NCBI GenBank assembly: GCA_018816585.1
Contig: JAHIVQ010000003.1
Coordinates: 1-27,739, forward strand
Origin: Nanobdellota archaeon
Lineage (GTDB): Archaea; Nanobdellota; Nanobdellia; SCGC-AAA011-G17; JAFCDX01
Direction of reading: 5' to 3'
Length of the DNA stretch: 27,739 bases
The notes under the pieces were generated by a model. The model ran no database searches and was not told where the DNA came from. It was given only the letters and a program-made list of their open reading frames with translations. This document shows, piece after piece, positions 13,319-21,080 of the stretch. The number at the start of each line of letters is the position of its first letter. The first letter of the stretch is position 1. Made by a program: the position numbers and the translations under genes.

Positions 13319-16300
13319 ATGGTACAAGAAATTAGAAAAGTAATAGTTGAAGATGAATTAAAAGAATCTTATTTAGATTACTCTATGTCTGTTATTGTTA
13401 ATCGTGCCTTGCCAGATGTTCGTGATGGTTTAAAACCAGTTCATAGAAGAATACTTTATTCAATGAATGAAATGGGTCTTTTTTATAATAAAACATTTAA
13501 AAAATGTGCAAGAATTGTTGGAGATGTTCTTGGTAAGTATCATCCACATGGAGATATTGCTGTTTATGATTCACTTATAAGAATGGCTCAAGATTTTTCA
13601 TTAAGATACCCATTAATAGCAGGACAAGGAAATCTTGGGTGTTTTACAGCAGATACAAAAATTAAATTAACAGATGGGAGAAACTTATCATTTAAGGATT
13701 TAATAAAAGAGCAAAAGTTAGGAAAAAGAAATTTTACTTATACAATTAATGAAAGTAATGAAATAGAGATAGCAGAGATAAAAAATCCAAGAAAAACAAA
13801 AGAAAATGCAAAAATTATAAAAGTTATTTTAGATAATGGAGAACAAATAAAATGTACCCCTAATCATAGATTTATGTTGAAGGATGGTAGTTACAAAGAA
13901 GCAAAAGATTTAATGTCTAGAGATTCTTTAATGCCTTCTTATTTTAGATCTTCTACAAAAGAAGATGACTTTAATACAATTGGATATGATATGATATTGC
14001 AACCAAAATTAGGCATATGGGATTTTGTTCATATTCTTTCAGATAATTGGAATCTAAAAAATAATATTTATAAAAAATCTTCTGGAAAAATAAGACATCA
14101 CATTGATTTTAATAAATTAAATAATAATCCAGATAATATAAAAAGGATGAATTGGAAGAAACATTGGCAAACACATTACAATTTTATTTCTATAAAACAC
14201 AAAATAGATGAAGAGTATAGAAAAAAATTAATAGAAGGAAGAAAAAGATTTTGGAATAGTAATGAAAATAAAAAGATCTATTCAGATAGAATGAGAAAAA
14301 GAAACTTAGAAAATTGGAAAGATGAGAATTATAAGAAAAAAATGATTATAACTTTGAGTGAGATCAATAAAAAGTATCTAAAGGAACATCCGGAGAGAAT
14401 TGAAGAAATTAGGAAGAGAGCTTCTATAACCATGAAAAAATTGTGGCAGATACCAAAATATAAAAAAATCTTTCATGATAAAATTAGTGCAAGTAATAGA
14501 AATAGAAAAACTAATTTAACAGGGAAAAGGAAATTTTTGAGAATCTGTAATTATTTAAAAGAAAATAATCTTATTTTAAATAAAGAGAATTATGAAAAAA
14601 CAAGAAAGAATATTTTTGGGATAAAAAGTTTTACTTCTTGGGATTTAGGAATTAAAAAATATTTTGGCAATAATCTTAATTTAATCTTATGTGAGGTTAA
14701 TAAAAATCATAAAGTAGTTGAAATTAAATTCTTAAATAAAAGAATGGATGTTTATGATTTAACAATAGATAAGACTCATAATTTTGCATTATCCTCGGGT
14801 ATATTTGTACATAATTCTCTTGACGGAGATTCAGCTGCTGCAATGAGGTATGTAGAAGCAAAACTATCAAAAATATCAGAAGAGTTACTTGTTGATATTG
14901 ATAAAAATACAGTTGATTTTACAAATAATTTTGATGGTTCATTAAAAGAGCCATTAGTTTTGCCAGCAAGATTACCAAATTTACTAATTAATGGTTCTTC
15001 TGGAATTGCAGTTGGTATGGCAACTAATATTCCTCCACATAATATAAAAGAAATTTGTGATGCAACTATTGCTCTAATAGAAAATCCAAATATAGAAATA
15101 AATGATTTAATAAAATTAGTAAAAGGTCCTGATTTTCCAACAGGCGCTTTGATATTTGGTACTAAAGGAATTATTGATGCATATAAAACAGGAAGAGGAA
15201 AGATTATAGTAAGAGCAAAAACAGAGACTGAAAATAATAATATTATTGTAAATGAAATTCCATATCAAGTTAATAAATCAGTTTTAGTTGAAAACATAGC
15301 AAATCTTGTTAATGATAAAGTAATACAAGGTATAAGTGATATAAGAGATGAATCAAATAAGCAGGGAATAAGAATTGTTATAGAAACAAAAACAAATCCT
15401 GAAATAATATTAAATCAATTATATAAACATACTGAATTACAAACTAGTTTTGGTGTTATTTTATTAGCTTTAGATGAAAACCAGCCAAAAGTGTTTAATC
15501 TAAAAGAGATAATTGAATCTTATCTAAAACATAGAAAGATTGTTGTTACAAGAAAAACTCAATTTGAGCTTAACAAAGCAGAAAAAAGAGCGCATATATT
15601 ACAAGGATTGCAAATTGCAATAGAAAATATTGATTCTGTTATTCCATTAATTAAAAAATCAAAATCAACAGAAGAAGCAAAGAATAATTTAGTTAGTACT
15701 TATAATCTAAGCTCTGAACAAGCTCTTGCTGTTCTTGATATGAAATTACAGAAATTAACATCTTTAGAAAAAGAAAAATTAATTGATGAATATAATAATC
15801 TTGTTGAATTAATTAAAAAATTAAAAGAAATTCTTGCTTCAGAATTAAAAATATTACAAATAATAAAAGATGAATTAATTTATTTAAAAAATGAATATGG
15901 AGATGAAAGAAAAACACTTATTCTTGAGAGTGCAGAAGAAATTGCAACTGAAGATTTAATTAAAAATCAGGAATTAGTTGTAACTTTAACACATTCAGGA
16001 TATATAAAATCAACATCACTTGAATTATATAAACAGCAAAAACGTGGTGGTAAGGGGATAATTGCTACAGGAACAAAAGAGGAAGATTTTGTTGAATCTT
16101 TAGTAATAGCAAACTCACATGATTATTTATTGTTATTTACAAATAAAGGCAAGGTTCACTGGATGAAAACTTATGAAGTACCAGAAGCAACAAGATATGC
16201 TAAAGGTTCAGCTGTTATTAACTTATTAAATCTTGATAAAGAAGAAAAAATAAGTGCTTTAATACCAATAACTAAGTTTAGAGAAGATAATTATTTATTC

Positions 16301-16918
16301 TTTGCAACTAAAAATGGGTTAATTAAAAAAACTTCTTTATTTGATTATTCAAATCCAAGAAAAGGAGGAATAATTGCAATTAATCTAAAAGATAATGATG
16401 AATTAGTATCTGTAAAAATAACTGATGGAACTAAAAGATTAATTTTAGAAGCAGACAATGGCAAGGCTGTTCGTTTTGAAGAATCTGATGTAAGATCTGT
16501 TGGTAGAAATTCTTCTGGAGTGCGCGGGATATTATTAAGAAATGCTTCTGTTATTGGACTTGAAATATGTGACTCCTCTTATTTATTAACTATAACAGAA
16601 AATGGATTTGGTAAAAGAACAAATATAGAAGAATACAGATTGATTTCACGTGGCGGTTCTGGTGTTATGGATATTAAGGTTAGTGAAAGAAATGGCAAGG
16701 TTGCTGGTATAAAAATTGTTAGTGAAAAAGATGATATTATGTTAATAACTAAAAATGGTTCTTTAATAAGAACAAATGTTTCTGATATTTCTGAAGTTGG
16801 CAGGAATACACAAGGTGTAAGAATAATGAAGCTTGATAAAGGTGATAAAATAATAAGTATAGCTAAAATACCAAATGAAGATGTTAAGAAAGATTTTACT
16901 CTAGGTGCTTTTTCTTAA
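13319..16918 (+). CDS. gyrA: DNA gyrase subunit A precursor interrupted by an intein
   Basis: The 1199-residue precursor gives an 807-residue GyrA after removal of a 392-residue intein (residues 108-499). The N-extein ends ...AGQGNLG and the C-extein begins SLDGDSAAAMRY; the catalytic tyrosine is Y511 in the precursor, Y119 after splicing (E. coli Y122). The breakage-reunion domain is complete (KYHPHGDIAVYDS; GSSGIAVGMATNIPPHN). The C-terminal pinwheel carries the GyrA-box-like QQKRGGKG needed for wrapping DNA and negative supercoiling, so this is gyrase and not Topo IV. It is co-transcribed with gyrB (1-bp gap) and its stop overlaps the opposing subtilase stop by 4 bp. Confidence 0.96.
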   Translation: MVQEIRKVIVEDELKESYLDYSMSVIVNRALPDVRDGLKPVHRRILYSMNEMGLFYNKTFKKCARIVGDVLGKYHPHGDIAVYDSLIRMAQDFSLRYPLIAGQGNLGCFTADTKIKLTDGRNLSFKDLIKEQKLGKRNFTYTINESNEIEIAEIKNPRKTKENAKIIKVILDNGEQIKCTPNHRFMLKDGSYKEAKDLMSRDSLMPSYFRSSTKEDDFNTIGYDMILQPKLGIWDFVHILSDNWNLKNNIYKKSSGKIRHHIDFNKLNNNPDNIKRMNWKKHWQTHYNFISIKHKIDEEYRKKLIEGRKRFWNSNENKKIYSDRMRKRNLENWKDENYKKKMIITLSEINKKYLKEHPERIEEIRKRASITMKKLWQIPKYKKIFHDKISASNRNRKTNLTGKRKFLRICNYLKENNLILNKENYEKTRKNIFGIKSFTSWDLGIKKYFGNNLNLILCEVNKNHKVVEIKFLNKRMDVYDLTIDKTHNFALSSGIFVHNSLDGDSAAAMRYVEAKLSKISEELLVDIDKNTVDFTNNFDGSLKEPLVLPARLPNLLINGSSGIAVGMATNIPPHNIKEICDATIALIENPNIEINDLIKLVKGPDFPTGALIFGTKGIIDAYKTGRGKIIVRAKTETENNNIIVNEIPYQVNKSVLVENIANLVNDKVIQGISDIRDESNKQGIRIVIETKTNPEIILNQLYKHTELQTSFGVILLALDENQPKVFNLKEIIESYLKHRKIVVTRKTQFELNKAEKRAHILQGLQIAIENIDSVIPLIKKSKSTEEAKNNLVSTYNLSSEQALAVLDMKLQKLTSLEKEKLIDEYNNLVELIKKLKEILASELKILQIIKDELIYLKNEYGDERKTLILESAEEIATEDLIKNQELVVTLTHSGYIKSTSLELYKQQKRGGKGIIATGTKEEDFVESLVIANSHDYLLLFTNKGKVHWMKTYEVPEATRYAKGSAVINLLNLDKEEKISALIPITKFREDNYLFFATKNGLIKKTSLFDYSNPRKGGIIAINLKDNDELVSVKITDGTKRLILEADNGKAVRFEESDVRSVGRNSSGVRGILLRNASVIGLEICDSSYLLTITENGFGKRTNIEEYRLISRGGSGVMDIKVSERNGKVAGIKIVSEKDDIMLITKNGSLIRTNVSDISEVGRNTQGVRIMKLDKGDKIISIAKIPNEDVKKDFTLGAFS
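13640..14815 (+). mobile_element. GyrA intein with HNH-type homing endonuclease
   Basis: A 392-residue intein. Block A starts at Cys1 (CFTADTKIKLTDGRNL). Block B has CTPNHRFMLKDG with the TxxH histidine. Block F is MDVYDLTIDKTHNFAL, and block G ends SSGIFVHN followed by Ser+1, so Cys1, penultimate His, Asn and Ser+1 are all present and splicing should work. The insert between the splicing halves has HHIDFNKLNNNPDNIKRMNWKKHWQTH, an HNH nuclease core. Basic repeats (RKRFWNS, RNLENWKDENYKK, MKKLWQIPKYKK) that resemble NUMOD3 DNA-binding modules follow. I see no LAGLIDADG motif. The site, GNLG|SLDGD, lies about 11 residues before the catalytic Tyr, unlike the mycobacterial GyrA intein at the Tyr itself. 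Confidence 0.92.
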
Positions 16919-19098
16919 TGTTTTTTCTTTCTAAAGAATAAGTATAATACACTAAAGATTGATATCAAAAGTATAAATATAAATCCTTTATAATACAAGC
17001 TGTAATTTTTCTCTTCAGTTGTTATCTGTTTTTCAATTGCCTTTTTCATCTCTAAAATCCTTGTTTCAGGTTTTTCTTCTGGCTGTTCAAGCACTCTTGT
17101 TTCTTCATCTTCTGCACTTGTTTCAGTTTTTTTCTTTGTAGAACCCCCACCACCAGAACTACTTGAAGCAGGAGCAGAAATAGGTGTAATAATCTCTTCA
17201 CTATCATTTACAAAAACATCAAGAATAAATTCTTCACTAATAGAATCATTTATACTAATATTTCTTTCTTCGCTAATATTATTATAATAAATGATAAGTT
17301 CATGGGGGGTTTTATTAAAAAAACTGGAATTTATTACAACAAACTCAGTTAAGTTTAATAAAACAGAACCATTAAAGCTAATATTATATAAATAATTAGA
17401 ATTATTAAATTCATATATAACAAGACTCATATTCTTTATAGATTTATTTTCAAGATTTAGTGCAGATATATTAATTGTGTGATTAAGATAAAAATTAAAA
17501 TCATTTATAAATATATTTCCATAAGAAGATAATGTTTTATTACTAGTACAATTAACACTAAAATTATAATTAGTAAAATTATTAATATTTAAACTATATT
17601 CAAATATATTATTAATACTCATATTAAAGCTATTATTATCAAAATATAAAATACATGATTTATTTTCTGCAAGTGTTGTAAAATTAGCATAGAAAGTTAT
17701 ATTTTCTAAATATTCTTTTAAATAATAATATGGTTTTTCCTTGTTTAAATCAATCCATGTATCTAAAGATTCATTTAAATAATAATCAATGTAATTAACT
17801 GCACTTAATAAATCAATTCTAGAATAGTTTATATTATTATAATTAATTATTTTTCCACTCTCTTTTAATATATTTTCTATTTCAATAGGATTTAAAATTA
17901 TATTATACTTTTCTTTTGCATATTGTATTAATAAGATAGCAGAACCAGCTACATGCGGGCTTGAAAATGATGTTCCTGAAAATCTATTAGTATAACCACT
18001 TGGATCACATAAAGAACCACTTCCAATACAACTAGTAGTATTAATATTAGAACCAGGAGCTAATAAATCAAGCATATATCCAATATTAGAATAATAAGCA
18101 ATATTATCATTTTTATCAGTTGCACCAACAGAAGTAATATTAAACAAGCAAGCAGGTGCTGAAATTCCTGAATTAGAACCAGAATTACCAGAAGAAGAAT
18201 CAATAAATATACCATTTGCAAATGCATTATTTATACTATTTGTTATTTCTATATTATCAAGGTTACAAGAGGAATAATCAGAATAAACATAACCTGTTCC
18301 AAGACTTAAAGTTATAACAGAAATATTATAATTATTTTTATTATTAATACAATAATTTATTCCTTTTATCAAGTCTGAATACTGGCACTGCCCCATATAA
18401 TTACATACTTTTACAATGACTAATTTTGAACTAGGAGCAACTCCTGTTATTCCATCTGAAGCACCAACAATACCTGCAACTAGTGTTCCATGCCCTAAAT
18501 CATCTTCAGCACTGTCAGATTCTTCAGTGTTATTAGCACAATACCCATTATTATTTCCAATATAATCATCATCAGCATAACATTTTTTTGCAATTATTCT
18601 ATCTTTGAAAGCAGCATGTCTAGAATAAATACCTGAATCAAGAATGCACACACTATCAGAACCAGTAATATTATTTGTAATTACAATAGAATACACTAAA
18701 CTTGCATTTATTAGTGGAATTGTATCCTGCAATGTTAAATTAAATTTATAATCTAGAGATAAACTTTTAATATTTGTATTTTTTAATAACTCATTTATAT
18801 CATCTTCTGTTAATTCCATAACACTTATACTGCCATCATTAAAACTGATAATGACTCTTTGTTTTTCAGTATCTTTTATTTTTACTTTGGCTAATTTACC
18901 TGGTTCTATTACATCAACTAGACCATTATTATTAGTATCATATAATTTTACATTTTCAACATCTAAATTTTGTATAAATGTTTCTGGTATTGTTATATTA
19001 TCACTATAAGCAACAAATCCAGTATATCTCTGAAAAGAAAGAAATCCAAAGAATAAAATAATCATAACTAATACTAATTTACCAACTCTTTTATTCAT
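16915..19098 (-). CDS. Membrane-anchored subtilisin-like serine protease
   Basis: 727 residues. An N-terminal hydrophobic segment (~7-20) acts as signal/anchor. A pro-region contains an EF-hand-like calcium loop D54-T-N-N-N-G-L-V-D62-V-I-E65. The S8 peptidase domain has catalytic D154 (CILDSGI), H203 (DLGHGTLVAGI), oxyanion N305 (SSGNSGS) and S377 (FSGTSFSSPHVAG). Then comes a beta-rich, Asn-rich ectodomain with many N-x-S/T sequons, a Ser/Gly/Lys linker (SSSGGGGSTKKK), an acidic stretch, and a C-terminal membrane helix (GFIFILLISIFSVLYLFF) with a KKKH tail. It probably works outside the cell, tethered at the C-terminus. A TATA box (TTTATAAAT) lies about 25 nt upstream, so it is a separate unit from aIF2-gamma. 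Confidence 0.92.
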   Translation of the reverse strand: MNKRVGKLVLVMIILFFGFLSFQRYTGFVAYSDNITIPETFIQNLDVENVKLYDTNNNGLVDVIEPGKLAKVKIKDTEKQRVIISFNDGSISVMELTEDDINELLKNTNIKSLSLDYKFNLTLQDTIPLINASLVYSIVITNNITGSDSVCILDSGIYSRHAAFKDRIIAKKCYADDDYIGNNNGYCANNTEESDSAEDDLGHGTLVAGIVGASDGITGVAPSSKLVIVKVCNYMGQCQYSDLIKGINYCINNKNNYNISVITLSLGTGYVYSDYSSCNLDNIEITNSINNAFANGIFIDSSSGNSGSNSGISAPACLFNITSVGATDKNDNIAYYSNIGYMLDLLAPGSNINTTSCIGSGSLCDPSGYTNRFSGTSFSSPHVAGSAILLIQYAKEKYNIILNPIEIENILKESGKIINYNNINYSRIDLLSAVNYIDYYLNESLDTWIDLNKEKPYYYLKEYLENITFYANFTTLAENKSCILYFDNNSFNMSINNIFEYSLNINNFTNYNFSVNCTSNKTLSSYGNIFINDFNFYLNHTINISALNLENKSIKNMSLVIYEFNNSNYLYNISFNGSVLLNLTEFVVINSSFFNKTPHELIIYYNNISEERNISINDSISEEFILDVFVNDSEEIITPISAPASSSSGGGGSTKKKTETSAEDEETRVLEQPEEKPETRILEMKKAIEKQITTEEKNYSLYYKGFIFILLISIFSVLYLFFRKKKH

Positions 19099-19129
19099 AC
19101 TTAAAAGAAGAAAATTTAATTTATAAATA

Positions 19130-20419
19130 TTACCTTATTAATCCGTAACCAATTAATCTCCATCTATTATCAATTCTTCTTGATATGCAGAATCTATCCT
19201 CTTTTGATGCACAGATTGGTCTTTTTAGCATTAAATGCACTTGGTTCTTGCTTAACTCAGTTACGATGCCCAAAGTAACAGATGAATTAACATTGATCAT
19301 TAATGGTTCATTTTTCTTTATAGGATCAACTTTTTGCTGTACTTTAATTCCTATAACCCTGTCAAATAATTTTGGTTCAAGATTTAATTCATAATAAACA
19401 GGTGGTAATTTATTTACTAATCCAAGAGAATTACCAGCAAGATTATCTGATTTTATAATACTTGGATCTAAATCTGTTAATATTGCAATAGAGCCACCTG
19501 CACTTGCTTCTTTTACTGATACACCCCCTGTTTTAATACCAATTATTTTTGTTTTTACAGCATCAAATTTTAATTTTGTTTCATCTTTTTTTACTCCAGG
19601 TAAGATTTCAATTTCATCTCCAATTTTTAATTTACCTTGTTTTATTGATCCACCTAAAATACCCCCAATTAAACTTTTTATTTCAGAACCTGGCTTGTTA
19701 ATATCAAAGCTTCTTGCAATGAACATTAATGGTTCTTTAATAATATCTCTTACTGGAACTTGTAATTTAGCTATTACTTCTATTAATTTATCTATATTCA
19801 AATTGTATTTTGCTGATATTGGTATTATTACAGAATTTTCTGCAATAGTTCCTTTAATAAAATTCTTGATTTCATTGTAATTTTTTATTGCATCTTCTTT
19901 TGAGACTAAGTCAATTTTGTTTTGTACTATAATTATATTTTTTATTCCTGTTAGATTTAGTGCCATTAAGTGTTCTTCAGTCTGTGGTTGAGGGCACGGC
20001 TCATCTGCAGATATTAATAACAAGGCAGCATCCATTATTGCAGCACCAGATAACATTGTTGCCATTAGTGTTTCATGACCTGGTGCATCAACAAAAGAGA
20101 CTCTTCTTACTAGTTCGGGTGTTTCACCACAAGAACACTTTTTCTCTCTTGTATAAATATTACATTTCTTGCAGTAATAATAAGAAGCATCAGCATAACC
20201 AAGCTTTATTGTTATTCCTCTCTTGATTTCCTCTGAATGAGTATCACTCCATTTTCCTGATAATCTTTCTAATAATGTTGTTTTTCCATGATCTACATGC
20301 CCAACTAATCCAATATTTAACTCTGGCTGAACTGCCTCATTTTTTGTCTCTACTTTAATTACTTTTTTGATAGATTTCTCTTTAACTTCAGTTTTTGCTT
20401 TCTTTGCCTTTTTAATCAT
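19130..20419 (-). CDS. eif2g: Translation initiation factor aIF2 subunit gamma
   Basis: 429 residues. A lysine-rich extension (1-30) precedes the GTPase domain: G1 GHVDHGKT (40-47), switch 1 RGITIKLGYAD, zinc ligands CKKC and CSC (83-97), DAPGHE and NKID. Two beta-barrel domains follow, with LNLEPKLFDRVIG and a C-terminal RRIDNRWRLIGYGLI. It delivers initiator Met-tRNA to the 30S subunit. A TATA-like TTTTATAAAT sits 25-30 nt upstream of the ATG. In many archaea the next gene is the PIN nuclease; here it is the subtilase, and the PIN gene is 8.8 kb further on, same strand. Confidence 0.97.
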   Translation of the reverse strand: MIKKAKKAKTEVKEKSIKKVIKVETKNEAVQPELNIGLVGHVDHGKTTLLERLSGKWSDTHSEEIKRGITIKLGYADASYYYCKKCNIYTREKKCSCGETPELVRRVSFVDAPGHETLMATMLSGAAIMDAALLLISADEPCPQPQTEEHLMALNLTGIKNIIIVQNKIDLVSKEDAIKNYNEIKNFIKGTIAENSVIIPISAKYNLNIDKLIEVIAKLQVPVRDIIKEPLMFIARSFDINKPGSEIKSLIGGILGGSIKQGKLKIGDEIEILPGVKKDETKLKFDAVKTKIIGIKTGGVSVKEASAGGSIAILTDLDPSIIKSDNLAGNSLGLVNKLPPVYYELNLEPKLFDRVIGIKVQQKVDPIKKNEPLMINVNSSVTLGIVTELSKNQVHLMLKRPICASKEDRFCISRRIDNRWRLIGYGLIR

Positions 20420-20464
20420 AATTAAAATAGAATAAGATGATTTATAAAATTAACTTATAGATGA

Positions 20465-20908
20465 TTATTCTTTCTTTTCTTTAGGGCTCTCTTTAGTTTC
20501 TGCTTTTTCATCTTTTTTAACTTCTTCCTTTGCTTCTTCTTTTTTCTCTTCTGTTTTAAAATGCTTTTCTGCATCGCCTTTTATAACCTTAAAATTAACT
20601 TGAGCAGTATCATTAGATATTATTCCACCACATACACTCTTTCTTATCTTGCATCCTTTTTGTTTTATTTTAATCCCAACGCTTTTAGTTGATGTAAGAA
20701 TTCTCTTTCTTGATGCACTTGGAATATCTGCCCTCATTGGGAATCCTGAATTATCAGAACCCCCAGTTATTTCAAGTTCTAATCCACTTAATCCAATTAA
20801 AGAACCTTCTAATTTATCACCAAGTTTTTTATTTATCAAATTAGTATTATCTATTAATTTAGGATAACTTTTCCCATTTTTCAAACAAATTACTGATTTA
20901 ATTTCCAT
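20465..20908 (-). CDS. rps6e: Small ribosomal subunit protein eS6 (S6e)
   Basis: 147 residues. The core matches archaeal S6e: GDKLEGSLIGLSGLELEITGGSDNSGFPMRADI and RKRILTSTKSVGIKIKQKGCKIRKSVCGGIISNDTAQVN. An acidic/basic tail from about residue 115 is longer than in most archaea. It sits in its usual place between infB and aIF2-gamma, with a 56-codon ORF inserted before it (1-nt gap). Confidence 0.95.
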   Translation of the reverse strand: MEIKSVICLKNGKSYPKLIDNTNLINKKLGDKLEGSLIGLSGLELEITGGSDNSGFPMRADIPSASRKRILTSTKSVGIKIKQKGCKIRKSVCGGIISNDTAQVNFKVIKGDAEKHFKTEEKKEEAKEEVKKDEKAETKESPKEKKE

Positions 20909-20909
20909 C

Positions 20910-21080
20910 TTAATTTAATATCCCACTTTCTTCAATCATTGATTTGTATTCTTCTTTTAGATCACTATTTTCAGAGAAAATTATTTTTAAAGTCTCTTTT
21001 GCAGTTACACAATTATAATTAATATAATCTGTAAATAATTGTTCTATATGTTCTCCAGTTATATCTTCATTTACACTCAT
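20910..21080 (-). CDS. Small unknown acidic protein between infB and rps6e
   Basis: An open frame of 56 codons, from ATG at 21080 immediately after the infB stop to TAA at 20910, one base before the rps6e ATG. It reads MSVNEDITGEHIEQLF, then TDYINYNCVTAKETLKIIF, then SENSDLKEEYKSMIEESGILN: amphipathic, acidic, no cysteine pairs. It fills the spacer exactly, with the same tight spacing as its neighbours, which argues that it is translated. Function unknown; its place between an initiation factor and a ribosomal protein suggests a translation link only by association. Confidence 0.65.
   Translation of the reverse strand: MSVNEDITGEHIEQLFTDYINYNCVTAKETLKIIFSENSDLKEEYKSMIEESGILN

Noticed and set aside
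13640..14815. The GyrA insertion as a group I or BHB intron
   Set aside because: The frame is open throughout and the ends carry intein blocks A, B, F and G with the required Cys, His, Asn and Ser.
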